Counted from the first letter of the stretch, positions 24,004 through 34,895 are shown. The stretch is 64,000 nucleotides of DNA from Metopolophium dirhodum (GCF_019925205.1 NW_026869896.1:1302001-1366000); one strand, 5' to 3'. A program made the numbers and translations. The notes: generated from the letters alone by a model not told the origin.

Positions 24004-25815
24004 ATCCTGCGCAGTGGCGTGCCCAGGAAATTTCAATGGGGGGGGGATATATGTTGTAAATTTTTTAGTAAAAGTACATTTAAATTAATCATGGTTATCC
24101 AAACACAAAAATTGCTAAACATATGTATAATATGTACATTCATGCATATTGAGTATCATTCTACAATTAGAATTAATTTAAATAGCCACACACTATACAC
24201 TATTGTTTAAATAAAAGGACAACATTAAACTAAAAACATTTATAACCTTTATTAAAATAATTAATATACAAAAGAAAAATAATTCTTAAAAACAACTTAG
24301 TTATTCCAAACGAAAATTTAACCTCCTAGATTTTGTACTCATCTCATCAATGACTTCATCAGTATTTATTTTAATGTCTCGATGAATGTTCATCAGAGCT
24401 AAGCCGTTTAATCTTGCTTGTCCAATAGAATTCCTTATATAAGTCTTTTAAACGATTTAATGTGGAAAATGATCGTTCACCAGTTGCGGTAGTGACTGGT
24501 AGGGTTATTAAATTTTTTAATAATTTGTGTGTGTGGAAATATCATATGGTCACATTCACTAAAAACATCAAGAGCGCTTTTTGAAACATGAATCTCATTA
24601 CACTTTTCTTGCCATAAATATAATTCTCCAGTTATAACTAAGCTACTGTTATTCAAATCCTCTTGATATGTATCAATGAGGTAAGTCCAATAATGATGTT
24701 GTGAAATTCAATAGGTAAATATAAATTAACATTAGTATATACAAAATATAAACAAATTATTATTATTTTGTAATAATAAAAAAAATATTTAAGATTTAAA
24801 TAGATATATAAAAGAATATTACCTTAATATTTTTGGATATTGAATCAACAACATAAAAAAAGTCTGATTTGTCAACATTTGTTGTGTTAAAATCTGTATC
24901 CATAAGTGATGTGTTTATCTAAAAATGTAATAATATTTATGTATATTTTATATAAATATAATTATATATGAGTGTTAATAATTTCTTAGTCTATAACTCA
25001 TTTAAATTAACAAAATATTATGTAAACTTACTTATTATTAATAACATAATATTAAATTAAACTACATAATTGTATAATACTTTATAAACTTATTTTTTTC
25101 ATAATATTATTTACATTCTTAATATTTCAATACCAACTTACCTTCTGATTAGCTTTAGGTTTCTTTGACAAAAATGACATAATCGATCCATCACGTTTTG
25201 CCATTATAAATAAAAGAACTTAAAATTGTTAAATGTCAAATACTTAAACAATAAATAAAAATGTTTGTAAGTATGTTGTATGTAGGTATAGTGTATACTA
25301 TCACTGCAATTGGTATTATCACAAAGTAACAATAATAGAGTATTAGCTATTAATAGAATATCACAATTATATTATGATCTACTGAGAGATAAGAACTGGT
25401 CATTGAAGTAGCTGATAATTTATATCTGATTAGTGATTGGTAACCACTGATTTACCCATAGACCTTATATTTTTAGTATACGTGATTAGCATGATCCATC
25501 ATTCTATCTTCTATCATACCATAAACAGAATTAATTATTAATTATTACTTAGAGGATTTATTGCTCATGAACATGAATACATAATCACTGATCTATAATC
25601 AGTATAATCCGTATAGTGAATGTTTATAATAGCCAATGGGAAATAATTTGTAAGCAATAACTTATTACTGATAATTTTAAAAGTAATATCCATATCCATA
25701 TATAAATGTTTGTCTATGGTAATATCTAATAAGTTGAAGTTAACAAAAAAAATCCAATTGGGGGGGGGGATATAACCCCTAACCTCCCCCCCTTGGGCAC
25801 GCCACTGATCCTGCG
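24004..25815 (-). mobile_element. hAT transposon with 8-bp TSD ATCCTGCG, non-autonomous
   Basis: The element 24012-25807 has ends CAGTGGCGTGCCCA and the inverted TGGGCACGCCACTG, followed inside by G-runs. ATCCTGCG occurs at 24004-24011 and 25808-25815, the 8-bp duplication of hATs. It carries minus-strand exons of a ZMYM1-like transposase with the core missing. It is the innermost and hence youngest insertion of the stack. Confidence 0.95.
24304..25205 (-). pseudogene. hAT transposase remnant (ZMYM1-like), internally deleted
   Basis: The first exon (25205-25143) encodes MAKRDGSIMSFLSKK and ends AAG|GTAAGT. A second exon of about 80 nt (about 24917-24838) follows. The last exon encodes YLIDTYQEDLNNSSLVITG and then the dimerisation domain (ITLPVTTATGERSFSTLNRL and RLNGLALMNIHRDIKIN). 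Two one-base frameshifts, near 24515 and 24450, break the last exon. The BED/TTF finger and catalytic core are absent. Confidence 0.7.
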
Positions 25816-26140
25816 TATGGGCGTTGGCTTTCCAGGAAGGATACGTATGTGACGGCACCTTCTATAGTTTAATTGTTTTCTCTACGATTTTGCAACGACC
25901 TCCGCATGTTATACTATACTAATTGCCTTATTAGTTATAGTGTCAAATATTATTAGAAACGTGCGGCGCGCTGTACATAGTTAATATATGATTAATTAAT
26001 ACGTGGGTACGTAACACAGTAACATATATAATATGTCTTAAACCTAGACTGACATAAAGCGTCTCCGCTCAGAATCGTTTTTCGTATACAATGATATTAT
26101 ATCATTGAATTCAAATTTAATTCACGGAGTGAATTACAGT

Positions 26141-27560
26141 TTGTCAACAAAAATTCATACTAATGAGAAAATTAGCACAAAGTGGCCCTAATTACAGATT
26201 ATCAACAAAAATTCTAGTCAGACAGATTAACTCGTAAACAAGTCAACAACTCCGATTTATGGCTAATTCATCATTATTGTACGCCGTTCTGTGCTAATAT
26301 TTTTTTTAATGTTTGTACAATTGAACATCTTGCAATTTTTTTGAATAAGATATTTTTTCAAGTTGAGGCACATAATTTGGGTATTGATTTCACTTCTTTA
26401 TTAAGCCCCAAATTCTATTTTTTCAACCGTGGCCCTTTTTGGCACAGAACTTTGAGATTGATTTCACATCTTTATTAACACCAAAGTTCTATCTTTTCTC
26501 CCAATCTCTTCAAATTACGCACAGAAAGCCTTCTTTACTTCTCCGAAGTAGTTTTTTTGAGGATTTCAATTATTTTTCGGAAGCACGTTGTACTGTGATA
26601 TACTGAGGATTATATATATTATTATATTTAATTTTATTTGGAAATATGTTTCTTACATATTATAAATTCAAATATTAAAGACAAGCAAACATGTACTTAT
26701 ATACTTTATTGTAATTATTGTAAATATGCATTATAATAATACTATTGTTTATCGTATAAATATCGTGTAAATTAATCATAATATAATATATTACAGCCAT
26801 AATTTAAATTTATATCAATTATATTGTTGTAAACAAGTCAACAACTCCAAAGTAGTTTTTTTGAGGATTTCAATTATTTTTCCGAAGCACGTTTTACTGT
26901 GATATCTCAGGACAATGTAATTATTTTGCTTCGAATACTAAAATGTGGGCGTTTTGGGAATTCTGGGGCCACTTTTGTATTTTCGTGATTTGGTTTTTTA
27001 TTTGTACCCAGTTGGTTTTGTTCTCCCTGATCATTATGCTGTATCTGCCAGATTTAAGATTATTCTCGTAGAAAATGCAGCTGTGTAGCTTATAGGAGCG
27101 ATTTTGAATTTTCAGTACAGACGTTGGCAAAGCCTTTATTTTGTAATTACAGAATATATAATCCCCAGGATTGCTATTATAGGAGTTTTTCCAACTGTAA
27201 TTGATTAATCAAAACTTTGTTGGTAATTTTTGGATCAACCTGAACATTATGAGGTGTATCCTTGTTACAACTTAAACATGTAGTCCAGGTTTATTAATTG
27301 AACGTTCGAAATCCATAATTGTTTTTAACTCATACGTTATTTTCGAATCATTTTTTATGGGTACTCGCATAATGTTTGATTGAAATTCTTGGACATTTTT
27401 ACAAGAACATACAATACAAAGGTTATGTAAAGTATCATATAATAATCATACGAATTTGTGACAAAAAATTATACTTATTGAAACAGCAAAATTCACAAAT
27501 CGTAGTATGTTCCACGGCGTTCGCAGAGTGAATAGAATAGCCATAGAATAGAAGACTAGC
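26141..27560. repeat. Non-coding region with internal direct repeats
   Basis: A block of about 67 bp (CGAAGTAGTTTTTTTGAGGA...) at 26541-26610 recurs at 26848-26915. ACAAGTCAACAACTCC occurs at 26235 and 26830. TTGATTTCAC followed by TCTTTATTAA occurs at about 26395 and 26459. No gene is seen; it is probably one or two decayed elements. Confidence 0.55.
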
Positions 27561-27790
27561 TATCTGTTGTTGTGGGTGAGGTTCGCGGTACGGTAGCGGC
27601 CGGCGCGTGGCAGTTGCTACGGCGCGGCGTTGGAAGGGGAAGTTTGGGCGGCCGCATCTCGCTGTATGATGGACGAAAGAAAAAGACTCACAAAACTGCA
27701 GTTTTTAGCTCTGTCTCTCTCGCACTCTGCATTCAACCAACGCGTGCGAGTGAGAGGTCCGAGCGCCGAAACGAAACTTAATGTATAATA
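27561..27790. other. GC-rich island
   Basis: Between AT-rich flanks this stretch is CpG-rich (GGTAGCGGCCGGCGCG) and then pyrimidine-rich (TCTGTCTCTCTCGCACTC). There is no convincing protein. It could be the promoter or leader of an element or gene. Confidence 0.35.
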
Positions 27791-27844
27791 GTCTCGCTAT
27801 CGGTTGTCGGTGTGCTGTTTCTTATCGGTGTTACTTATGCACAG

Positions 27845-27945
27845 AAAGGAGTCTCTAGCAAGACTCTTCGATTGAATTCGAATTTAATACCATCCATTAT
27901 ACAGTGACCCACTTGTAACCTACTACAGTACAGCAGAGCACCTTT
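27845..27945. repeat. Interspersed repeat family, copy C (tail only)
   Basis: It shares the ATTGAATTCGAATTTAAT, ATTATACAGTGA and CTACAGTACAGCAGAG type blocks with the tails of copies A and B. Confidence 0.45.
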
Positions 27946-29644
27946 TTTTTACTTGATAATAATCATAATAAGTTATTATTCGAATTCGAAAAAACCACAG
28001 CAAATTTTATAGTCTGTTTACATGTTGTCCATACGACATACATTCATAAATATCAGAGCCGATCTACGGTCATAATATGAGGGGGGGGCATATTATATAT
28101 TCTTGATGAGACCATTTTATGCAAAACAATTTTTTTTAGCGAGAAGCTAATATAATAATCGTTCTACTGCGAAAGTGAGTAATTATTAAACCCGGTGCTT
28201 TTTGTTCATAAAACGGTTATTTTTAGGCATTGCGTCGTGGGCCACGGCGGTCTTATCTATTATCGCCGCGGTAGATCATCCGTTCAATTACAAGTTGTAA
28301 ATTAATTGTGTCACGCTTCGAGCGACGACTATTATTATACTCATTTATGATGTGATTTGTGTTCGGGCAATATTATATTATAATATATAGGTTAGGGCTT
28401 TAAGCGATTTCCGCATATTATACCCGAGTAGCAATTTCGGTGCTGCAAATATGTTCACCAATCAGTAATTCTATGGTTCAATGCACGGTGAATTTCCGGT
28501 TCACTGCACTGTGTTTTTGGTCATTTTGAATACCGAATTTGTACATGGGTTGCACTGTGGTTTTTGAGTGCAACCGTCGGTTCAATACTCGTGTTATTGC
28601 AAAAATTAGTATACACATTAATAGTGCACTGAGAGTTCAATGTTGGGTTCAATAACAGTATTACTGCACCAAAAATATCCATAATTAATTGTGCAATGAT
28701 AGTGTATTTGTCAGTTAAATTACAGTTTTATGTATCATTATATAACGATGCATTTTTCGTGTTTTGGTGTAATCAACAACCATTCCTAGCTGTAATTATA
28801 TAATTCTTAATTTTTCATACAAATGTCTTAGAAATAACTATACAATTCTTACTAAATAAGTTTAATTTATTAACTTTATATATTATGTTTGACTTACTCT
28901 AACTTGGCCAGTTTTTAAAATAGAAAAAAACTTTTTATACAATAAATGTTTTAAAAAAAATACTCTACACGAACCTGCAGAAAAAACTGGGGTTACCATT
29001 TAAAAAAAAGTAAGTCGTATTGCGCATGCGCGTACCAAGTGAGCTAACATTTTTAAACTGGTCTGAAAATATGTATTTAAGTGCTCCCTATCACCTCCCG
29101 AAAACCCCATTCCAATACAATGTCACCCATCTGAGATATTCAGTGTTACCTCTTATTGTGAACACACTGTATATAGGTGAGGTTGGGTACCTGTACACAC
29201 TTGAAATCTTGCTATCCCTATACATCTGCCCAAAAAGACACTTCTTGTAATTAATTTAAGTTTAAAAATGTATTTTTTTTATTACAATTGTTAATCTTAA
29301 TTAACATCTTTTAAGTATGTAAACACTAATTCAAACTCATAAGTCCTTACTTCTTTAACTCCCCACCCACAAAAATAAAAATAAAATCCTGTAGATGTGC
29401 CTGGTACCATTGATCTTTAATAGAGTATTCTATATAGATTATGTCTAAATCAAAATAATACAATTGAATATTATAAAACCATACTTTTATTAATAACAAA
29501 AAACTAAAATTCTGGTTCATTTAATATACATATTATAGGATATAAGCATTATAAAAATAAAATAAAAATAAAAAAAATAACTGTTTAAAACTGAATAGTC
29601 ATACCTTTACATATTCAGTATAAATTATTATTTTAAAAATAGAA
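27946..29644. other. Non-coding stretch
   Basis: No gene is recognised. Repeated GCAC-, TTCA- and CAATA-type words around 28430-28720 suggest a decayed small element, but terminal repeats could not be paired. Confidence 0.35.
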
Positions 29645-30685
29645 TCATTCATGAGCAATCACTTTAGGTGCGTGCCTCAAATAGTTGTCCAGCACTGTTA
29701 TAAATTTTTTTTGGTTCAAAGGTGTATCGAGATAACCGGACAGTGATTCTAAATTAGTCAAAATTAATTAAATTACTTAGGTTTATTTATATATTATAAT
29801 AATTATATATAACTATAGAATTTACCATATATAACAGAAAATAGCTCTAAGTCAATAAATTTCCGTTTTGTTTTTCCCTTATAACTAAAGTGACGCAATA
29901 TCGTATAATCAAAACATAAGTTTACAGCTTCCCTAATTGCAGAACTTAAATTGAGTGATCCTACTTTCATAAGAATATAACTTTTTTGTAACAAACATTG
30001 AATTTTGATTAATAAAGTTATTTAAAGTAAGGGTTTAAAATAATCAATTCATGATCTTACTAAATTTTCTTTATGTAACAAATACACAATGTTTTAAACT
30101 GACAAAAGCGCTTCAGCTATATCTAATTCGTCTAATGATTTGACTGGCAAAATGCTAAGGAACACTGTTGGAATTATTGGATTTGGAAGAGCCAGTGCCC
30201 TTACTCTAAAATCTGATTTCATCATTGCCTGTAATTTATTTTCCATATTTTCAAATCCTTTACAGAGTCGAGCATTTGAATTCCTTCGAGCCTTTTTTCT
30301 TATTTTTTTCAATAATAGTTATTAATTTTGAATTATCACAACTGCAGTCTAAAATAAAAATAAATATTTCAAAATTGACAAATAAATAAATTATCTAAAT
30401 GTAAAAATAAAAATATAAATGCAACCATTTTTTTGTTTCTAAAGAATCACTAAAGACCCCAGCAGTTGTTTGTAGTAGGAGAAGCAGTAGAGTCAATACC
30501 TTCAACTAAAAAATCTGTATCAGTGGCTGCATTAATAAACTCAGTGAGTTCTTCTATATCATCATTAGCGTTCATTGTTATTTCACTTACATCCAAATTA
30601 TTATTTGAAATCATAGTTTTACCTATTAAAGTTAAAAGTTAAAATTTGTTAAGCAAAGTACTTACCAAAATAATTACATAAAAAC
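29645..30685 (-). pseudogene. DUF4806-domain protein, 3' exons, 5' end cut off
   Basis: Minus-strand exons: one ending TTTTG|GTAAGT (30685-30664); after a 46-bp intron, one starting at 30617 (KTMISNNNLDVSEITMNAND, acidic); one covering about 30312-30094 (ALALPNPIIPTVFLSILPVK, LDELDIAEALLS); one about 29994-29826 (ILMKVGSLNLSSAIREAVNL, SYKGKTKRKFIDLELFSVI) with a GTAAAT donor; and a last exon 29748-29645 ending in HAPKVIAHE. The LPVKSLDELD and SYKGK...FIDLEL segments fit the DUF4806 core. The second exon reads into a stop (TAG) without a good donor, and part of the core between LLS and ILMKVG is not found. The 5' end is cut by the GC-rich LTR-like sequence at 30686. Confidence 0.5.
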
Positions 30686-31107
30686 TGAGGTGGTCCCGCG
30701 TAATAGCTGTTTGAATTCAAATAGCCTTTTACGCGGAAAGCCGCGCAGCGCTTCTCAAACAAACCGCCAATCGACGACGGACGACGCCAGCACGCGACAC
30801 CCGCGCAGTGAACCGTCGGCCGGCCGTTCGGTGAACCGGATTGGTATGTCACTAGTTTTTCGACGACCCGGACGACACGACCTACCTGTGTCCCCGCGAG
30901 TCGCATCACCCATCCACTGACGAATATAATATAGTGTGCTTACTATTTGTTTTTCTATTATTTTTTTTTTTGTGTTTACGCACCTGAATAAACGCACCGG
31001 TTCCTAGAACAATAATTCGTTTGTGTCGCTTCCAATCTTTTTTTTGTTCACTTGGTCTGTTGACCCCTCACCATCCCATCCTCGCGGCTCCCCACAGGAC
31101 CGCGACA
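30686..31107 (+). mobile_element. GC-rich LTR-like sequence, plus orientation
   Basis: It starts TGAGGTGGTCCCGCG and matches 33945 downward in inverted orientation for about 190 bp. It continues with AATAAACGC and ends GACCGCGACA, followed by ACTGGCTCCCCGTACAGG, which resembles a primer-binding site, and a GTAAGT donor. These features favour a 5' LTR and leader over a transposon terminal repeat. Confidence 0.5.
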
Positions 31108-31552
31108 ACTGGCTCCCCGTACAGGAATCACTGGTAAGTGAAAACCTTTATTAACTTACCCCTTACTACCACCATCATATACCCCCCCGTTGCGCGACTT
31201 GGAAAAAAGTCCCCGACGCGATCCGACAAAAACGTGGTTAGCTGGCGAAAACGGATAAACCGGCGTTACGTAACATATTACATAAGGACGTAAAGGTATG
31301 TTTACACTCGTGCGTTTTTTCTTGCGTTAGACGCATGCATTATAGCGCACCGTGAGTTGAACGAAAAAGCTTGCAATAGCGCATGCCCTTTCAAGTTGAA
31401 CGGCTACATTTTAGTGACGCACGCTTCGACGCAAGGTCTCCCGCGCTCGGTGGGAATCCTTTCAACACGCTGTGCTTTTTTGTATTGTACTATATATTAA
31501 TATATTAGTATATACTGATATTATTTTATATTTTGTGTGTATTTGTTAAAAA
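31108..31552. other. Leader remnant and left end of a second Harbinger-like element
   Basis: GC-rich leader to about 31285 is followed by GGTATGTTTACACTCGTGCG, which resembles a Harbinger terminal repeat, then CpG-rich sequence and the MADF gene start. The matching right end was not found. Confidence 0.35.
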
Positions 31553-32061
31553 ATGACTGAAAACGAAGATCAAAATCAAACAACACGATTCATTGACGAT
31601 TACATGTAATATTATATTTTAATTAAATTAAATAAATTACATTAAATTAAATTAAATTAATTTATTTATTAAAATTAGTTTTAATTAAGGAATTGTTTTA
31701 ATTAATTATATAATATTATTATTATTTTATATTATGTAGATCGTTTCCGATACTATGGGATGCAAACCACAAAGACTACACAAACAAGATTAAAAGAAAC
31801 GATGCCATTGTCTCGATAGGCACAAAATTTAACATGGACGCGGCGGCAGTAAAATCTAAAATAAAGAGCTTGCGATCGTACTATTCTAAAGAACGACAAA
31901 AAGTACTTAAGAAAAAATCTGGTTCTGCCACGGAAGAAAATTATTCTTCCTCATGGTTTGCGTATAAATCGCTACTTTTCATTTCTGATTCAACTACACC
32001 AAGGGAAACAAGGGATAGCGAAGAACATGATAACCCGACAAGCGTTAACAATAATGAAAAC
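31553..32061 (+). CDS. MADF-domain protein of a second Harbinger-like element, two exons
   Basis: Exon 1 (31553-31605) encodes MTENEDQNQTTRFIDDY and ends AT|GTAATA. Exon 2 (31740-32061) follows TATGTAG, joins in phase, and completes a MADF domain (SFPILWDANHKDYTNKIKR, KIKSLRSYYSKERQKV, SSSWFAYKSLLFI). It ends AAC|GTAAGT. The 3' exons and the transposase are missing because a hAT end starts at 32197. The architecture parallels the MADF gene at 413-2812 but supplies the N-terminal half absent there. Confidence 0.7.
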
Positions 32062-32196
32062 GTAAGTTATTTTATATTTAAGCATTTCTATATTTATCAG
32101 TGTTTATTATTAGATTCAGTGTGTTATTTACGTATCTGTTAGCTATTGATAACCATAAATAAAACTATTTGGGTTTATTTATTTCTGGTTTATTAT

Positions 32197-32897
32197 CAGT
32201 GGCGCCGATCCATTTATAAACATCTGGGGTAAAACCAAAAACCTATTTTATACCCACCCACCCAAAAAAAATTTCTCACTACGCTCGACAGTACAGGCAT
32301 AATAATTTAATTATACAATTTATTTTATTTTAGGTATAAGAAACATTTTTTTTTATACTAAACTGTACATAAAAATATAAAAAACATAGTTCAGAAATTA
32401 ATATCTTACCTACGTCGTCGTAGGTGGTAGGATAACTGACAAATACTTAACTACAATAAAAAAATTAAACAACTAACTGCTGCTATGTATAATATTAAAT
32501 ATGAAGTACTAAGTTGTTATTGTATTTTGGTATGCTCCAGTAATTTTTAAGTAAATATTTAATAAATACCTATGTATTTCTCAAAATAGTAAAAATAAAA
32601 ATTATATGTAATACAAAAATGATTATAAATAAAATATATATAAATAAATTAAGTTAATATTTTTAACAGTTTATTACTGTTTTTAGCAAAATTATTAATC
32701 ACATTGTCTGTATTAATTGGAACATCCTGTTCGCATGCAATGCGCATAAGTCCCTCCAATCTCGACTCAGCCATTGTAGACCGCAATCTTGTTTTTATAA
32801 TTTTAAGCTTCGAGAAACTACGTTCAGTAGAAGCACTGGACACAGGTAGCGTCACAGCGATTTTTAATAACATATAAATATTAGGCATTACTAACCA
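32197..32897 (-). mobile_element. Truncated hAT element with C-terminal transposase fragment
   Basis: The left end CAGTGGCGCCGATCC is hAT-like. A minus-strand fragment (from about 32897 to 32649) encodes NIYMLLKIAVTLPVSSAST, ERSFSKLKIIKTRLRSTM and LEGLMRIACE, the hAT dimerisation domain of ZMYM1-like transposases. Coding sequence runs up to the junction with the CpG-rich block at about 32898, so most of the gene is lost. No target duplication could be matched. Confidence 0.6.
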
Positions 32898-33580
32898 CTG
32901 TGTGACGGGGAGTTATAAGACCAGCACCTCGGGGGTTTTTACACCTTTAGCCATATGTCTCGAGGGCGGCTCCTTCACGCCTTTGGGTGACGCGGAAACA
33001 TCCCTCCGACGGGTTACGTCAGGGCGCCCTGGCGCCAGGCTGACGGTCCCCCGCCGGCTACTCTCGTACGAGATAGATCGGTGGGTTTCGTATAACCGCG
33101 TCGGCGAGCGCTGGATTCGACCCCAGGCAAATAACTCCCCTTCTACTAAGGCGCTACTCCCAGCAGCCCCCGCGAGGCCATCCACATATGTCGCGAACGC
33201 GCGGCCGGCGGGCGCGAGCACTCGAGGTACCCGCGCACGTCGGCCGGACGCACGCCACACAGCTCGACGGGCACTGTTACCGTTCGGGCGTTAGCTAAGT
33301 CGGGTTTCCAGTGGGGCTATCCTCGTCGCCCGCGAGATGAGCTTGAAGGATCCGTTATCCAGAGTACTCACAACGACTCTTTTCCCACTAGCATCGGCGT
33401 CGGGGCAGCTGTTTACGCTGTCGCGACGCGACCTTTTATGAGTGGTACGGTTTTCTTTGCCGGGTGCCGTGTCCGTACCGAATGCTCGGGTTTGAGTGCT
33501 TGACGGTGTGTGTCCCCCAACCGGACTTCCACCTTGCACGTGTTCGCACACGAGTTGGTCGGGCCCGTGTGCTCTCAGTC
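32898..33580. other. CpG-rich block of unknown nature
   Basis: It begins TGTGACGGGGAG and runs about 680 bp with high CpG up to the telomere-like repeat. Open frames on both strands (130 and 115 codons) overlap each other and look like products of base composition. It could be an LTR or the leader of a non-LTR element inserted in a telomeric tract. Confidence 0.3.
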
Positions 33581-33614
33581 AGGTTAGGTTAGGTTAGGTT
33601 AGGTTAGGTTAGGT
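33581..33614. repeat. Interstitial telomere-like (TTAGG)n tract, nearly seven units
   Basis: AGGTT is repeated six times in perfect register followed by AGGT. TTAGG is the standard insect telomeric unit. Confidence 0.9.
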
Positions 33615-33945
33615 GAGAGAAAACTTAAAAAAAACAAACAACAGACAACGGAGAAACAAAATTCTACGCAAGAACTGTAAAGGAAAAAAAAACAAAAAAA
33701 AAGAGAACAACGGTGATGGGTGGTGCAACGGTCTCGGCCGCGGGTTGAACCTCTTTTTTCGGTCGTCGAAAAACTAGTAACATTACAATCCGGTTCACCC
33801 AACGGCCGGCCGACGGTTCACAGCGCGGGTGTCGCGCGCCGGCGTCGTCCGTCGTCGATTGGCGGTTTGTTTGAGAAGCGTAGCGCGGATTTCCGCGTAA
33901 AAGGCTATTTGAATTCAAACAGCTATTACGCGGGACCGCGTCAGT
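33615..33945 (-). mobile_element. GC-rich LTR-like sequence, minus orientation
   Basis: Read on the minus strand from 33945, it starts TGACGCGGTCCCGCG and matches the sequence from 30686 through AATAGCTGTTTGAATTC, GTGAACCGTCGG and TAGTTTTTCGACGACC, then diverges into T-runs and ends at the (TTAGG)n tract. It cuts into the capsid-like gene on its right. Confidence 0.5.
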
Positions 33946-33964
33946 GAGAATACTGGAAGACTAA

Positions 33965-34874
33965 GTACACTAAAAGGTTATTTTAGATATGCTGTTGATG
34001 GAAATGGTCCTACACAAAATTTAGGATTTCAATCTACATCTCAATGAGGAGGAAGTGTTGAGCTCATCATTCCTTTATCACACTTAGGTTTAGGGTCAAT
34101 GAAAGATATAAAACAAATTTACAATGCTTTGAAATAATTTTTACAAGAAATACTGATGATGATGCATTGATTCTAGAAACAAACACTAAAGCTACAGAAG
34201 ATACAAAAAATATTAAAGCAAAAAAGGGTAAAATTAATATTTTAGAATTAAAAGTTCAAATGCAAACAATAGAATATGATGAAATAACAAAAATTCAAAT
34301 AGTTGATGAATTAATTAAGAAACCGTTTATTTTAGATTTTAAAACATTGCAATTAATTGAAATAAGAAATCTTACTGGAAAAAATATAAGATGCGATTTA
34401 TCATCTCAACATCGAAAAAGTAAACAACCATTGTTTGGTATGTTCTTTTTACAAAAAAATAGACTAGACAATCAAGATAGTAATACTGCTTTTTTTGATG
34501 ATTGTAATGTTGTAAATTATTCTTTTAAAGTTAATGGAAAAAAATATCCTAATGAATTGCAAAATCTTGATTTTAATGATATGAAATTTTGTCAAGCATA
34601 TAAAGATCATATGAGTTATAAAAAAACCTATTATAAATCACATGAAGAAAATCCATTAATGTATTTAGATAAACAAATGTTTAGAAAGAGACCATTTTTT
34701 GTTGTTAACATGAGTAGACACCAAAGTCAAATTGCGATCTCCAACTGTACAGTAATTTTAAACGTAGATTTCAGTCAAAATTTACCTGATAACACAATTT
34801 GTTATATTTGTTTAATTTCTAGTTCAGTGTATACGTTTGATATTGAAAGAGGAATAGTTGATGAAATTTTATAA
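33965..34874 (+). pseudogene. Virus-derived capsid-like protein, 5' truncated and broken
   Basis: An N-terminal part (33980-34130; VELIIPLSHLGLG) contains one TGA and shifts frame near 34120 into an open stretch to 34874 (motifs FTRNTDDDALI, FFDDCNVVNYSFKVNGKKYP, FFVVNMSRHQSQIAISNC). The layout resembles jelly-roll capsid-type proteins of endogenous Maverick/adintovirus-like or similar DNA-virus elements in insects. This is pattern recognition without a search, and the exact virus group is open. The left end is removed by the LTR-like sequence. It converges on the minus-strand gene at 34936 with a hairpin between. Confidence 0.4.
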
Positions 34875-34895
34875 AAAAATCGTTCCATACTTTAA

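Larger units (their letters stand above)
23701..26020 (-). mobile_element. Solo LTR with 4-bp TSD CAGT, interrupted by a hAT
   Basis: The sequence 23705-26016 starts TGTTACGTCCC and ends GTACGTAACA, flanked by CAGT on both sides (23701-23704, 26017-26020). Without the nested hAT it is about 508 bp. On the minus strand it holds TATATATAG and AATAAACAT in promoter-then-polyadenylation order, so the LTR reads minus. No internal region is present; it is a recombination remnant inside the right end of the GINGER-like element. Confidence 0.8.
22124..26024 (+). mobile_element. GINGER-like DNA transposon, internally deleted, TSD TATA
   Basis: The left end reads TGTTACTGTAAAAGACCGC, and the inverted right end TGTTACTGTGAATGTCCGC. 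The following 40 bases (CAATTGGTGAATGCTGACA and beyond) also pair imperfectly. TATA flanks both sides (22120-22123, 26025-26028). Ends of TGTNR form with a 4-bp duplication fit the GINGER group. Removing the nested solo LTR leaves about 1.6 kb. The gene inside keeps N- and C-terminal parts but no integrase-like catalytic domain, so it is non-autonomous. Confidence 0.8.
21290..26140. repeat. Interspersed repeat family, copy B, split by nested insertions
   Basis: The left part (21290-22123) matches copy A in the blocks TTTCAGTTTCCAATTTTT, AATTTAATACAAGGCT, TATTGTTTCAAAG and ATTTAAAGTTCAAA. The right part (26025-26140) carries the family tail with CAGAATCGTTTTTCGTATAC and CATTGAATTCAAATTTAA. The 3.9-kb GINGER-like stack lies between them. 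The repeat has no coding signal. Confidence 0.6.

Noticed and set aside
26921..27130. 69-codon minus-strand frame
   Set aside because: No motif; lies within repeated non-coding sequence.
27572..27781. 69-codon plus-strand frame in the GC island
   Set aside because: No homology pattern, no splice context, and the composition explains it.
33105..33135. tRNA T-arm-like sequence (CTGGATTCGACCCCAG)
   Set aside because: No acceptor stem, D-arm or anticodon arm could be placed around it.
32902..33294. 130- and 115-codon frames on opposite strands
   Set aside because: They overlap each other in the CpG-rich block with no recognisable domain or splice context.
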